From Paraclostridium tenue (GTDB taxonomy: Bacteria; Bacillota; Clostridia; Peptostreptococcales; Peptostreptococcaceae): a stretch of 64,000 nucleotides of DNA. Positions within the stretch are counted from its first letter, which is position 1. Every line of letters starts with the position of its first letter. A program made the position numbers and the translations under genes. Of this stretch, positions 40,917 through 49,215 are shown piece by piece. The stretch lies in contig NZ_BAAACP010000007.1 of NCBI RefSeq assembly GCF_039521565.1, positions 1 to 64,000 on the forward strand, in the 5' to 3' direction. The notes under the pieces are model-generated. The model worked only from the letters and a program-made list of their open reading frames with translations. It did no database searches and was not told the DNA's origin.

Positions 40917-41933
40917 CTACTTAGCAAAATTACAGGCTGGGTAAGTACAAACCTCACAATTCATACAAAGACCTCCATGTCCATATCTTGCTATATCTTC
41001 TTTAGTTAATTTTTCATCTATTAATATTCTTGGAAGTATAACATCTAAAACTGTTGTTTTAGAATACATTGCACATCCTGGTATTCCAAGTATTGTAGCA
41101 TCTTTATTATAAGCTAATAAAAACATAGCTCCAGGTAGTATTGGAGATCCATAAGTTATTATATCTGCTCCAGACATCTTTATAGCAGCAGGAGTTAAAT
41201 CATCAGGATCTACACTCATTCCTCCAGTACAAAGTATTATTTCAGCTCCTTGATTTAAAAAGTTATCTATAGCTTCTTTTATTATAAATGTATCATCTGG
41301 GCATATAATTTGTCCTAATATCTCACAATCATAAGCTTTCATCTTTTCCTTCATAACAGGTCCAAATTTATCTACTATTCTTTTGTGGTATACTTCATTT
41401 CCTGTAGTTACTATTCCTACTTTCTTTTTCTTAAAAGGAATTACATTTATAATTTTTTCTTCTCCTATAATCTCTTTTGCTTTATCTAATTTATCTTGTT
41501 CTACCATTAAAGGTATTACTCTTGTTCCTGCAACTTTAAGCCCTTTATGAACTATATAATTATTATGAAGAGTTGCCATCATTATGTCATCAATACAATT
41601 TAACTTAAATAATTTTTCAACATCTATTTTTAAAAGTCCATCTACCTTAGAAATAAAATCTATTTTACCTTCTTTAATTTCACTAAATTCTAAGTTTTTT
41701 CCAGCAGTTATATCTTTTAAAAATATTGCACCATCATTTTCATGTACCATTCCTTCTTCTTTTTCAAAAACATATAAATGGTCTTTACCTAATGATAAAA
41801 GTTTTTTAATATCTTCTTCTTTTACTACATGCCCTTTTTTAAATGCTCTTCCTTTAAATTCTCCAGGTATTATCTGTGTTATATCATGACATAATACATG
41901 ACCTACAGAATCTACTGTTTTTATTTTTTTCAT
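40917..41933 (-). CDS. MoeA-like molybdopterin-binding protein with C-terminal Cys cluster
   Basis: A 338-aa protein. The MoCF-type domain has VGIVTTGNEVY (about 173-183) and CTGGMSVDPDDLTP (about 238-251), then YGSPILPGAMFLLAY and GIPGCAMY. The N-terminal half lacks the full MoeA domain. The end is Cys-rich (CMNCEVCTYPAC), which could bind zinc or an Fe-S cluster. This form is known from clusters of selenium-dependent molybdenum hydroxylases. It lies ten bases after mocA and is the last gene of the malY-yqeC-mocA operon, so it probably handles molybdopterin for the xanthine dehydrogenase at 49-52 kb. Confidence 0.78.
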   Translation of the reverse strand: MKKIKTVDSVGHVLCHDITQIIPGEFKGRAFKKGHVVKEEDIKKLLSLGKDHLYVFEKEEGMVHENDGAIFLKDITAGKNLEFSEIKEGKIDFISKVDGLLKIDVEKLFKLNCIDDIMMATLHNNYIVHKGLKVAGTRVIPLMVEQDKLDKAKEIIGEEKIINVIPFKKKKVGIVTTGNEVYHKRIVDKFGPVMKEKMKAYDCEILGQIICPDDTFIIKEAIDNFLNQGAEIILCTGGMSVDPDDLTPAAIKMSGADIITYGSPILPGAMFLLAYNKDATILGIPGCAMYSKTTVLDVILPRILIDEKLTKEDIARYGHGGLCMNCEVCTYPACNFAK

Positions 41934-41943
41934 AAATCCTCCA

Positions 41944-42519
41944 CTAACTGTTGTATATATTTATTAGGTTCTCATAATCATTTTTAGTATCTATATCTAA
42001 TAAAGTTTCTTTTTGTACATGTATATATTTTATTTTATCATACTCGCTTATTACTTTCTTACCTTTTTCGTCATTTTTTAACATTAATAGTTTATTTTTC
42101 AAACAGCTAGGAAATATAACTGGATTACCTTTTTTATTCTCATATTTAGGAATTATTATATATTTATTATCATCCTTAAAACACTTTATAAGATTATCTA
42201 TATCCATTTTATTTAATAGGGGTTGATCTCCTACAAAAAACATATATCCATCACATTCACTACTATTTTTTATTCCGAATTTTATAGATTCGCTTTGCCC
42301 TAAGTAAGCTTTTTTATTTAATACTGTTTTAAAATTATATTTACTTGCTATACTTAAAACTTCTTTATATTGACTTACTACTATAATTTCTTTAAAATTA
42401 CATTTTTTCAATACATCTAAAGTGTTTTCAATAATAGTTTTCCCTCTATATACCATTAATAATTTATTTTTACCCATTCTAGTTGAAAAGCCGGATGCCA
42501 TTACTATTGCATTTATCAT
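41944..42519 (-). CDS. mocA: MocA-type molybdenum cofactor nucleotidyltransferase
   Basis: A 191-aa nucleotidyltransferase of the MobA-like fold. The N-terminal IVMASGFSTRMGKNKLLMVY carries the nucleotide-binding GFSxRMGxxK signature (about residues 5-24), followed by the metal-binding region FFVGDQPLLNKMDID (about 94-108) and YENKKGNPVIFP (about 127-138). MocA attaches CMP to molybdopterin to make the dinucleotide cofactor used by xanthine dehydrogenase-family enzymes. It starts two bases after yqeC, so the two are translationally close. Confidence 0.9.
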   Translation of the reverse strand: MINAIVMASGFSTRMGKNKLLMVYRGKTIIENTLDVLKKCNFKEIIVVSQYKEVLSIASKYNFKTVLNKKAYLGQSESIKFGIKNSSECDGYMFFVGDQPLLNKMDIDNLIKCFKDDNKYIIIPKYENKKGNPVIFPSCLKNKLLMLKNDEKGKKVISEYDKIKYIHVQKETLLDIDTKNDYENLINIYNS

Positions 42520-42521
42520 AA

Positions 42522-43232
42522 TTATCCTTTCGTGTAATAATTTTTAGTCAAACTGCCATATATTATTTTCATGCTGTCATCTTCCTTTTTTATAAGTTTT
42601 ATTAAATCTTTAGCTAAAACCTCTTTAAATTTACCATCAACTTTATTTATATATAGTATTTTTTCACCTACTGAATTTTTAAATAAACCGTCTTTATGCA
42701 AAATTATATTTTTAAGATTTTCTAAGTTAACTTTATCAGTATAATTACCACATATACTTAAAAACTTTTCTAGTCTGTGTATATTTTCATTATTTATATC
42801 CATATTAAATGAACTTATATCTACTATACCTATATTTTTAGTTGTCATAGGATGTACTAATGGTTCATCTTCTCTCCATCCTTTTAGTTTTTTTCTTTTA
42901 GAACCATCACCTTCTATAAAACTTATATCAAATTTGTTTAATATATTATCTAGTTCATTAAAGTTTAAACCTACTACCTTTTTTTCTTTATTTATATATT
43001 TACCACAAATAGTAATACCCTTATTAACAATAAGGGTATTACTATCGCCAATTAATATAATATTATTGTAATCACTTTTCTTAGGTAAATATATCTTAGT
43101 TGTAGTAGTTAATAAAACTTTATAATCACTAGAGAATTCTTTAGTTAAATAGGTTATCAAAGAAGTTTTTCCTCCTGCTCCAACAACAGTTATAATATCT
43201 TTTTCTTTTATCTCTAGTAATTTTTTTAGCAT
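42522..43232 (-). CDS. yqeC: Selenium-dependent hydroxylase accessory protein YqeC
   Basis: A 236-aa protein. The opening DIITVVGAGGKTSLITYLTKEF contains a P-loop (GAGGKTSL, about 18-25), followed by LLTTTTKIYLP and FIEGDGSKRKKLKGW (about 104-118), all features of the YqeC family. YqeC is associated with selenium-dependent molybdenum hydroxylases, where selenium is inserted into the mature Mo cofactor. Its presence argues that the local xanthine dehydrogenase is of that type. It sits between malY and mocA. Confidence 0.88.
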   Translation of the reverse strand: MLKKLLEIKEKDIITVVGAGGKTSLITYLTKEFSSDYKVLLTTTTKIYLPKKSDYNNIILIGDSNTLIVNKGITICGKYINKEKKVVGLNFNELDNILNKFDISFIEGDGSKRKKLKGWREDEPLVHPMTTKNIGIVDISSFNMDINNENIHRLEKFLSICGNYTDKVNLENLKNIILHKDGLFKNSVGEKILYINKVDGKFKEVLAKDLIKLIKKEDDSMKIIYGSLTKNYYTKG

Positions 43233-43247
43233 ATACTCCTCCAGTAT

Positions 43248-44414
43248 TTATATATTATCTACTGCTTTTTTAATTCTATTTAAAGCTTCTTTAATAGTTG
43301 ATATAGAACAACCTATATTCATTCTCATAAATCCACTTCCACCATTGCCAAATCCAATTCCACTACTTAATGCTAGTCCTGCTTTATCTATAAAAAATCT
43401 TGCTAAATCTTCATCATCTAAACCTAAATTTCTGCAATCTAGCCAAGTTAAGAAAGTTCCTTCTTGTTTTATTACTTTAATCTTAGGTATATTTTCACTT
43501 ATATATTTAACTACATAGTTATAATTATTTTCAATGTAGTCAAGAAGTTCATCAAGCCAAGACCCTCCTTTATTATACGCTGCTATTAAAGCTTCAGCAC
43601 CAAGTACATTAGGATCTGTTGAAAATAATTTTTTATATTCATTTCTCAAAATTTCATTAGTTATAATGGTATTTGATATATATAATCCAGCTAAGTTAAA
43701 CGTTTTGCTAGGTGCTGTTAAAGTAACTATATTATCTTTATAATATGGAGCTACTTTTGTTAAAGAATTATGTTTATATCCTTTAAATACTAAATCAGAG
43801 TGCATTTCATCACTTATTATAAATACTTTGTAGCTTTCACATATTTCTACTATTCTTTCAAGTTCCTCTAACGTCCATACTCTACCTATAGGGTTATGAG
43901 GATTGCATAATATAAACATCTTAACTCCTGTAGATATTTTTCTTTCAAATTCATCAAAATCTATTTCATATCTATTATTATTTATTAATAATTCACTTTG
44001 AATTATGTCACATTTATTTTCATTTAATATTCTAAAGAAAGAATGATATACAGGTGATTGTACTAATACTTTATCATTTTCTTTTACAAGAATTTTAAGT
44101 AAAAAGTTTATAGATGTTATAGTTCCAGGTGTATATACTACATCTTCTATATTTATATCTAAATCGTGTCTTTTCTTCATCCAATTAACTACAGCTTCTT
44201 TATAACCTTTTACTGTATCATAACCAAGATTTCCAGCTGATAACTTTTTACTTAATGCTTTTGTTATTTCATCACAAGTTTCAAAGTCCATATCAGCAAT
44301 CCACATAGGAATTATATCATCCCTATCTGTATTAAAATTTTCTTTATATTTATCGTATTTAACCGAATTTGTGCCTATTCTATTTACTCCCTTATCAAAA
44401 ACTTGATTAGACAT
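43248..44414 (-). CDS. MalY/PatB-type PLP C-S lyase
   Basis: A 388-aa fold-type I PLP enzyme. Family features: IPMWIADMDF (about 35-44), ILCNPHNPIGRVW (about 164-176), SDEMHSDLVF (PLP-binding Asp, about 199-208), TAPSKTFNLAGL (Schiff-base Lys near residue 236) and FMRMNIGCS (substrate-binding Arg, about 365-373). MalY/PatB enzymes act as cystathionine beta-lyase or cysteine desulfhydrase. It is the first gene of the yqeC-mocA-MoeA-like operon, 15 bases from yqeC, so it may supply sulfide or selenide for cofactor maturation; that link is inference. All key residues are present. Confidence 0.88.
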   Translation of the reverse strand: MSNQVFDKGVNRIGTNSVKYDKYKENFNTDRDDIIPMWIADMDFETCDEITKALSKKLSAGNLGYDTVKGYKEAVVNWMKKRHDLDINIEDVVYTPGTITSINFLLKILVKENDKVLVQSPVYHSFFRILNENKCDIIQSELLINNNRYEIDFDEFERKISTGVKMFILCNPHNPIGRVWTLEELERIVEICESYKVFIISDEMHSDLVFKGYKHNSLTKVAPYYKDNIVTLTAPSKTFNLAGLYISNTIITNEILRNEYKKLFSTDPNVLGAEALIAAYNKGGSWLDELLDYIENNYNYVVKYISENIPKIKVIKQEGTFLTWLDCRNLGLDDEDLARFFIDKAGLALSSGIGFGNGGSGFMRMNIGCSISTIKEALNRIKKAVDNI

Positions 44415-44476
44415 ATAATCCCCTCCCCAAAATACATTTTATATATTTTAAATTTTATATTAATTTGTCTAAAGTT

Positions 44477-45130
44477 TCAATTAGATTTTCTATTAGACAT
44501 TTTTAAAATTAAATATATATAAATTATGTCGAATACTTGAATTAACATTATCATAAATAATTCTGTATTTGTTGATGGTAACATATTGGAAAATTTTAAA
44601 ATGACTATAGCTAAAGTTCCAATCCACTTAAAAAGTGCTATAAATATTGATTGACCTAAAGTATTTCCTCTATTTAAAATCATATCTACAAACAATATAG
44701 ACATAATTAAATTTTGTAAATTTGCAATAAATCCTGATGCTTGAATTATATTATTTTTATATAAAATCGAAATATCATTAACAAATAAAATTACAAATAT
44801 TATTGAAAATAATATGGCTAGTATAGAAAATATATATAGTCCTTTCTTAGTTATAAGATTTTTACATTTTAAATTTTTATATCCATACTTAAAAAATGTA
44901 TATAATATTATTAAATCAAGAATTAACCATAAAATGAACATAATTCTAGCCATTAATAAATTTTCTGGTGGATATATAAAGCTAAATGTAAATTCCCAAG
45001 CTAAATTAAGGGCTAATGCAAAAAAAGGCGTACCACAAGTTTTATCTTTAAAACTTTTATAAATTATTATTATATAAGCCATAATCCAGAAAATACCACA
45101 TGATAATTGCAAAAATAGTTTAATATTCAA
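44477..45130 (-). CDS. Seven-span membrane protein, Pyr4/PaxB-like
   Basis: A 217-aa integral membrane protein with about seven hydrophobic helices (near 5-25, 33-52, 58-77, 95-118, 132-150, 160-178, 188-209). Glu46 lies in NLAWEFTFSFIYPP and Asp201 in QVFDIIYIYL. This matches the pattern of the membrane terpene cyclases Pyr4/PaxB, in which a Glu in an AWE motif and an Asp in the last helix are required. From memory, the spacing (155 residues) is the same as in Pyr4. The function here is unproven. It sits between the malY operon and aspC, with a weak upstream site. Confidence 0.6.
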   Translation of the reverse strand: MNIKLFLQLSCGIFWIMAYIIIIYKSFKDKTCGTPFFALALNLAWEFTFSFIYPPENLLMARIMFILWLILDLIILYTFFKYGYKNLKCKNLITKKGLYIFSILAILFSIIFVILFVNDISILYKNNIIQASGFIANLQNLIMSILFVDMILNRGNTLGQSIFIALFKWIGTLAIVILKFSNMLPSTNTELFMIMLIQVFDIIYIYLILKMSNRKSN

Positions 45131-45232
45131 AAAATCACCTCATATCAAATCTATTCAAAAAATTAATTCTTATACTACTCTATAAAACTGTACAAGATAC
45201 ATATTTTGCTATATCATAGTATTTTCATAATT

Positions 45233-45263
45233 AAAAAGACTTATACAAATGTATAAGTCTTTT
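45233..45263 (-). terminator. Terminator after the aminotransferase
   Basis: AAAAGACTTATAC (45234-45246) pairs with GTATAAGTCTTTT (45251-45263) around AAAT. Confidence 0.82.
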
Positions 45264-45268
45264 ATAAT

Positions 45269-46462
45269 TTACTTATTTAAATTTAAGTAAGCTTCTAATC
45301 CTTCTTTTAATATCTTAGCAGCCTTAGATAAGTCTTCTTTGTTTAATATGTAAGCAAGTCTTATCTCATCAACTCCAAGACCTTCTGTTTTATAGAATCC
45401 TTCTGCTGGACAAGGCATTACAGTTTCTCCATCTATTTCAAAATCACTTAGCATCCATTTAACAAAATCATCAGCACTTTTTACTGGTAATTTAGCAACT
45501 ATATAAAATGCTCCTGTTGGTTTTTTACATATAACTCCAGGTACTTTTATAAGCTCATTATATAATACATCTCTTCTTTCTCTGTATTCTTCATTTACTT
45601 CTTTTAAATAAGAGTTTGGAGTTTTGTAAAGTTCTACCGCTCCAACTTGTTCTAATGTAGGAACTGATAACCTAGCTTGACAAAGTTTTAATATTTCACC
45701 CATAAATTCTTTATTTTTAGAAGCTAGTGAACCTATTCTAGCTCCACATGCACTATATCTCTTAGATACACTATCTACTATTATAACTCTATCTTCTACT
45801 TCTTTAACATTACCTAAGCTAGTATATTCACCCTCATAAACAAACTCTCTGTAAACTTCATCTGCTATTATCCATAAATCATTTTCCTTAGCTATATCAG
45901 ATATCATTTTTATCTCTTCTTTAGTGTAAACTACTCCAGTTGGATTTCCTGGATTTGAGAATAATATAGCACGAGTATTTGAATCTATTTTAGATACGAT
46001 TTCCTCTTTATCAGGTAAATGGAATCCGTTTTCTGCAAGTGTAGTTATAGGTTTTATTTCAACTCCAACTGCATTTGCAAAGCTGTTATAGTTTGAGTAA
46101 AATGGTTCAGGTACTAATATATTGTCCCCTTCATTACATAATGTTATCATAGTGAAAAATAAAGCTTCACTACCACCATTTAATATTAATATATCTTCTA
46201 TATCAAAGTTTATATCATATTCTTTATAATACTTTTGTATAGCTTCTCTAAGTTCTGGTAACCCTTCTGATAAAGCATACTCTAATACGTTTTCCCTGTC
46301 ATTAGATATAGCTTCAAAAAAGTTTTCTGGAGTCTTTATATCCGGTTGCCCTATATTTAAATGATATACTTTTTTTCCTTGTTTTTTAGCTTGTGCTGCA
46401 TAAGTTAATAGCTCCATTATAGTTGAAGCTTCTACTGATTTTATTCTTGAAGAAAATTTCAT
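45269..46462 (-). CDS. Pyridoxal-phosphate aminotransferase (AspC-like)
   Basis: A 397-aa class I aminotransferase with AGGAGG upstream. Features: YHLNIGQPDIKTP (about 37-49), LNGGSEALFFTMI (about 96-108), FSNPGNPTGVVYT (about 170-182), DEVYREFVYEG (PLP-binding Asp and Tyr, about 202-212), SVSKRYSACGARIG (Schiff-base Lys, about 232-245) and EIRLAYIL (substrate Arg, about 374-381). It would transfer an amino group between amino acids and 2-oxoglutarate. The exact substrate is unclear; aspartate or aromatic amino acids are likely. It is a single gene. Confidence 0.88.
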   Translation of the reverse strand: MKFSSRIKSVEASTIMELLTYAAQAKKQGKKVYHLNIGQPDIKTPENFFEAISNDRENVLEYALSEGLPELREAIQKYYKEYDINFDIEDILILNGGSEALFFTMITLCNEGDNILVPEPFYSNYNSFANAVGVEIKPITTLAENGFHLPDKEEIVSKIDSNTRAILFSNPGNPTGVVYTKEEIKMISDIAKENDLWIIADEVYREFVYEGEYTSLGNVKEVEDRVIIVDSVSKRYSACGARIGSLASKNKEFMGEILKLCQARLSVPTLEQVGAVELYKTPNSYLKEVNEEYRERRDVLYNELIKVPGVICKKPTGAFYIVAKLPVKSADDFVKWMLSDFEIDGETVMPCPAEGFYKTEGLGVDEIRLAYILNKEDLSKAAKILKEGLEAYLNLNK

Positions 46463-46640
46463 CTCTTAACCTCCTAATTGTCACGAATAGTATCTTGCTG
46501 TATTTAGTATACAAGGTTTCTTTTCTTGTAAACATTCTAACACATTATCCCAATAAGTTAAACGTTTTTTTAGAAATCTAAAAAAGTTATTATTTTCAGT
46601 ATTTTAAGTAAATTTTATAATGTATTGAAATTTCTTCAAT

Positions 46641-46700
46641 CTAAGTATATATTAATTAGGTAATGGTATGAAAACCATTACCTAATTAATATATACTTAG
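46641..46700 (+). promoter_or_regulatory. 27-bp perfect hairpin overlapping the ribosome site of the sulfurtransferase
   Basis: Arms 46641-46667 and 46674-46700 are fully complementary, with a 6-base loop (ATGAAA). The right arm ends with the first two bases of AGGAGG for the ATG at 46712. If transcribed it would form a very stable stem next to the start. It could terminate transcription, stabilise the mRNA or block translation. Confidence 0.75.
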
Positions 46701-46711
46701 GAGGAAATTTT

Positions 46712-47554
46712 ATGACAAACTTAGTTGATGCTAAATGGTTGAAAGAAAATTTAAATAATGAAAATTTAGTTATAGTCGATTGTAGATTTGATTTAATGGA
46801 TAAAGAATATGGAAAAAGAAGTTATGAAAAAAATCATATAAAAGGTGCAGTAAGAGTAGATTTAGAAACTGAACTATCTAGTGAAGTCAAAACTCATGGT
46901 GGTAGACATCCAATCCCTGATTCAGAGAACTTAAAAAATACATTTGAAAACTTAGGTATAAGCAATGATTCTTTAATAGTTTGTTATGATGAAGGTGATT
47001 TAGCTGGTCCATCTAGATTATGGTGGATATTAAAGTATTTAGGCCACAGTGAAGTTTATGTATTAAATGGTGGAATAAATGAGTTTATAAAAATTGGCGG
47101 TAATACTGATGATAAAATACCTAATGTTAAAAAAGGTTCTTTTGAAGTTAAGGTAAATGACTCTATGAGAGTTGATATGAATTATGTAAAAGAAAGATTA
47201 TATAAAGATGGTGTAGCTATAGTTGATTCTAGAGATCATAAAAGATATTTAGGAGAGTTTGAACCAGTTGACAAAAGAGCCGGTCATATTCCTAGTGCCT
47301 TAAATTACTTTTGGATGGATATATTAGATAAAAAAGATGATAGTTTTAAATTAAAATCTGTAGATGAACTAAAAAGACACTTTAGTAAATTAAATGATTA
47401 TAATGAAGTCATAGTTTACTGTGGTTCTGGTGTAACAGCTTGTCCTAATAGTTTAGCACTTAGTGAGGCAGGTATTAAACATAAGCTTTATACTGGTAGT
47501 TTTAGTGACTGGGTAAGCTATGATGATAATAAAGTTAATACTACAGAAATATAA
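46712..47554 (+). CDS. Thiosulfate/3-mercaptopyruvate sulfurtransferase
   Basis: A 280-aa tandem rhodanese protein. The first domain (about 1-140: VDCRFDLMDKEYGKRSYEKNHIKGA, GGRHPIP) is inactive. The second (about 155-280) has VDSRDHKRYLGEFEPVDKRAGHIPSA and the active loop VYCGSGVTACPN, with the catalytic Cys near residue 240. The CGSGVT loop is characteristic of 3-mercaptopyruvate sulfurtransferases more than of thiosulfate rhodaneses. It moves sulfane sulfur to cyanide, thiols or cofactor pathways. It is the only + strand gene of its neighbourhood, with an AGGAGG that partly overlaps a long hairpin. Confidence 0.88.
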   Translation: MTNLVDAKWLKENLNNENLVIVDCRFDLMDKEYGKRSYEKNHIKGAVRVDLETELSSEVKTHGGRHPIPDSENLKNTFENLGISNDSLIVCYDEGDLAGPSRLWWILKYLGHSEVYVLNGGINEFIKIGGNTDDKIPNVKKGSFEVKVNDSMRVDMNYVKERLYKDGVAIVDSRDHKRYLGEFEPVDKRAGHIPSALNYFWMDILDKKDDSFKLKSVDELKRHFSKLNDYNEVIVYCGSGVTACPNSLALSEAGIKHKLYTGSFSDWVSYDDNKVNTTEI

Positions 47555-47559
47555 TAAAT

Positions 47560-47601
47560 AAAAAAACTATACGAAAATTTAAATTTTCGTATAGTTTTTT
47601 T
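47560..47601. terminator. Bidirectional terminator
   Basis: Arms 47560-47580 and 47581-47601 form a perfect hairpin with A7 and T7 ends, between convergent genes. Confidence 0.85.
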
Positions 47602-47616
47602 ATTTTTATATAGTAT

Positions 47617-47907
47617 TTAAACTTTTAATGCTTCTCTTTGTGCATCCTTTTTATCCATATATTCATTTAACTTTTTTTTAGCTATATATTCTATATCTTC
47701 ATAACTCATATTATTTTGTTTGTTTTTCACTATCTCTAAACCTATTTCTAGTAATTCTTTATCTGTAAATTTATTTTGTATGTATTCTTCAATTCTAGGT
47801 ATATCCTTATCTTCTATATTTTTGTAAACTTTACTCATTGCAACTAGACTATTAAGTAAATTAAAATCATCTACTATACTTAGTTTACTTAAATCTATAT
47901 TTTTCAT
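47617..47907 (-). CDS. Hypothetical helical protein
   Basis: A 96-aa, charged, all-helical protein with GGGGGAT upstream. No cysteine, transmembrane helix or known motif is present; there is ELLEIGLEIVKNKQNN in the middle and a Lys-rich end. It lies alone between a bidirectional terminator and the acetyltransferase gene. Nothing in its context indicates a role. Confidence 0.65.
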   Translation of the reverse strand: MKNIDLSKLSIVDDFNLLNSLVAMSKVYKNIEDKDIPRIEEYIQNKFTDKELLEIGLEIVKNKQNNMSYEDIEYIAKKKLNEYMDKKDAQREALKV

Positions 47908-47994
47908 TAATATCCCCCATTTCCCTATATTATTATAAGTATAACATAAATTTAACCATTTCTATATCTTAATTCCCATAATTTTCATAATCTT

Positions 47995-48801
47995 TTAACT
48001 TTTTTGTGATAAAAATTTTGTTGCAAAATCTACACATTCTCTTTGAGAAAATAGCTTACAATTAGCATTGCCTATTTTATAATTTACAACTTTATAATTT
48101 TTTTCAAATAACTCTCCTATGTACCCAAAACCATCAGAATCTAATTCCAAATCATAAAACTCTTTCCAAATTCTTTTACCATTCTCAAATATAGGAGCTC
48201 CAGATATAAATTTTTCTCTACATTCACTTCTATATTCACTTAAATGAAACGATGTATTATTATCATATGGTACTCCAAGTAATAATACATATGCATCTAA
48301 ATCATATAGTCTAGCAATTGGTGAATTTTCTGACAATCCATATTCTAAACTATGATTTTCAATTATAAAATTTTTATCCTTGCCATAAGCACTAAATGAT
48401 ACTTGTGGATGGTAACTTCTCTTAACTCCTTCATATTTAATAAAAGTCTCGGCTATTATTCCCATACCTCTACATGGAGTTGTTTTTGGGTTAAATGCTG
48501 GCATCTCTTCTCTAATAATTTCATACCATTCTTTTGGTACTTCAGGATTGCACCAATAAGAAGGCTCAGAGTAATCTCCACTATGACTAGGCATAACTAT
48601 ATTTCCATCTTCTCCTATAACCTCTATAAGTGCATCTATAACGGCTATAGGTCCTCCACAAACCCACCCTATAGAACTAAGTGATGAGTGAACTATTATG
48701 GTCATCCCTTTTTTAATACCAATACTTTTAAAATCTTTTATCAATGAATTTTTAGTGTATGCTCTATGACTTGACTTAACTACATCATGTTCTCTACTCA
48801 T
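47995..48801 (-). CDS. AAC(3)-family N-acetyltransferase
   Basis: A 268-aa protein of the antibiotic N-acetyltransferase (YokD/AAC(3)) family: 'GIKKGMTIIVHSSLSSIGWVCGG' (about 28-50) with the acetyl-CoA-binding HSSLSSIG, 'GNIVMPSHSGDYSEP' (about 71-85), 'GMGIIAETF' (about 113-121), 'RSYHPQVSFSAYG' (about 129-141) and 'ENSPIARLYDLDAYVLLLGV' (about 159-178). Chromosomal relatives such as YokD acetylate unknown small amines, and resistance to aminoglycosides should not be assumed. It has a divergent upstream region and no operon partner. Confidence 0.85.
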   Translation of the reverse strand: MSREHDVVKSSHRAYTKNSLIKDFKSIGIKKGMTIIVHSSLSSIGWVCGGPIAVIDALIEVIGEDGNIVMPSHSGDYSEPSYWCNPEVPKEWYEIIREEMPAFNPKTTPCRGMGIIAETFIKYEGVKRSYHPQVSFSAYGKDKNFIIENHSLEYGLSENSPIARLYDLDAYVLLLGVPYDNNTSFHLSEYRSECREKFISGAPIFENGKRIWKEFYDLELDSDGFGYIGELFEKNYKVVNYKIGNANCKLFSQRECVDFATKFLSQKS

Positions 48802-48984
48802 AATATCCCTCTTTTCAATTTATATAAAATTAAATTTGAAGATATGTATTTATTAGAATTTTATATACTACAAATTTATCTACAATCCTCTATTTTATCT
48901 TTTAATTATATGTAACTATATTGAAACCAATTACACAAATATATAGTTTATAATTATTTTAACAATTATTTAGGGGGTAATCAT

Positions 48985-49179
48985 ATGAAATGTCTAAGAT
49001 GTAATACTGAAATTAAATTCTTAAAAGAGTATAGATTTGATTCACAAGAAGCTAATAGAGGTTTTTTTAAAGCTATATTTGACGTTGAAGAACACTTAAT
49101 GTTTGAAATATATGTATGCCCTAAATGTAAGCATACAGAGTTTATATATACAGGTAAATCTACTTGGATTGACTGTTAA
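48985..49179 (+). CDS. Small zinc-ribbon protein
   Basis: A 64-aa protein with GGGGG upstream. Two CxxC motifs, CLRCN (residues 3-6) and CPKC (about 48-51), separated by ~40 residues, form a likely zinc ribbon; the rest is beta-rich with a final STWIDC. Similar proteins in Firmicutes ('zinc ribbon' nucleic-acid-binding family) have no known function. It stands alone between divergent genes and ends in a terminator shared with the xanthine dehydrogenase operon. Confidence 0.72.
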   Translation: MKCLRCNTEIKFLKEYRFDSQEANRGFFKAIFDVEEHLMFEIYVCPKCKHTEFIYTGKSTWIDC

Positions 49180-49180
49180 T

Positions 49181-49212
49181 AAAAAAGTTAGGATGTATAT
49201 CCTAACTTTTTT
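49181..49212. terminator. Bidirectional terminator
   Basis: GTTAGGAT (49187-49194) pairs with ATCCTAAC (49199-49206), flanked by A6 and T6; it serves the + strand zinc-ribbon gene and the - strand xdh operon. Confidence 0.85.
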
Positions 49213-49215
49213 ATA

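Noticed and set aside
47995..48801. Aminoglycoside resistance gene
   Set aside because: The family match is sound, but chromosomal AAC(3)-like proteins such as YokD often do not confer resistance, and nothing here marks mobilisation.
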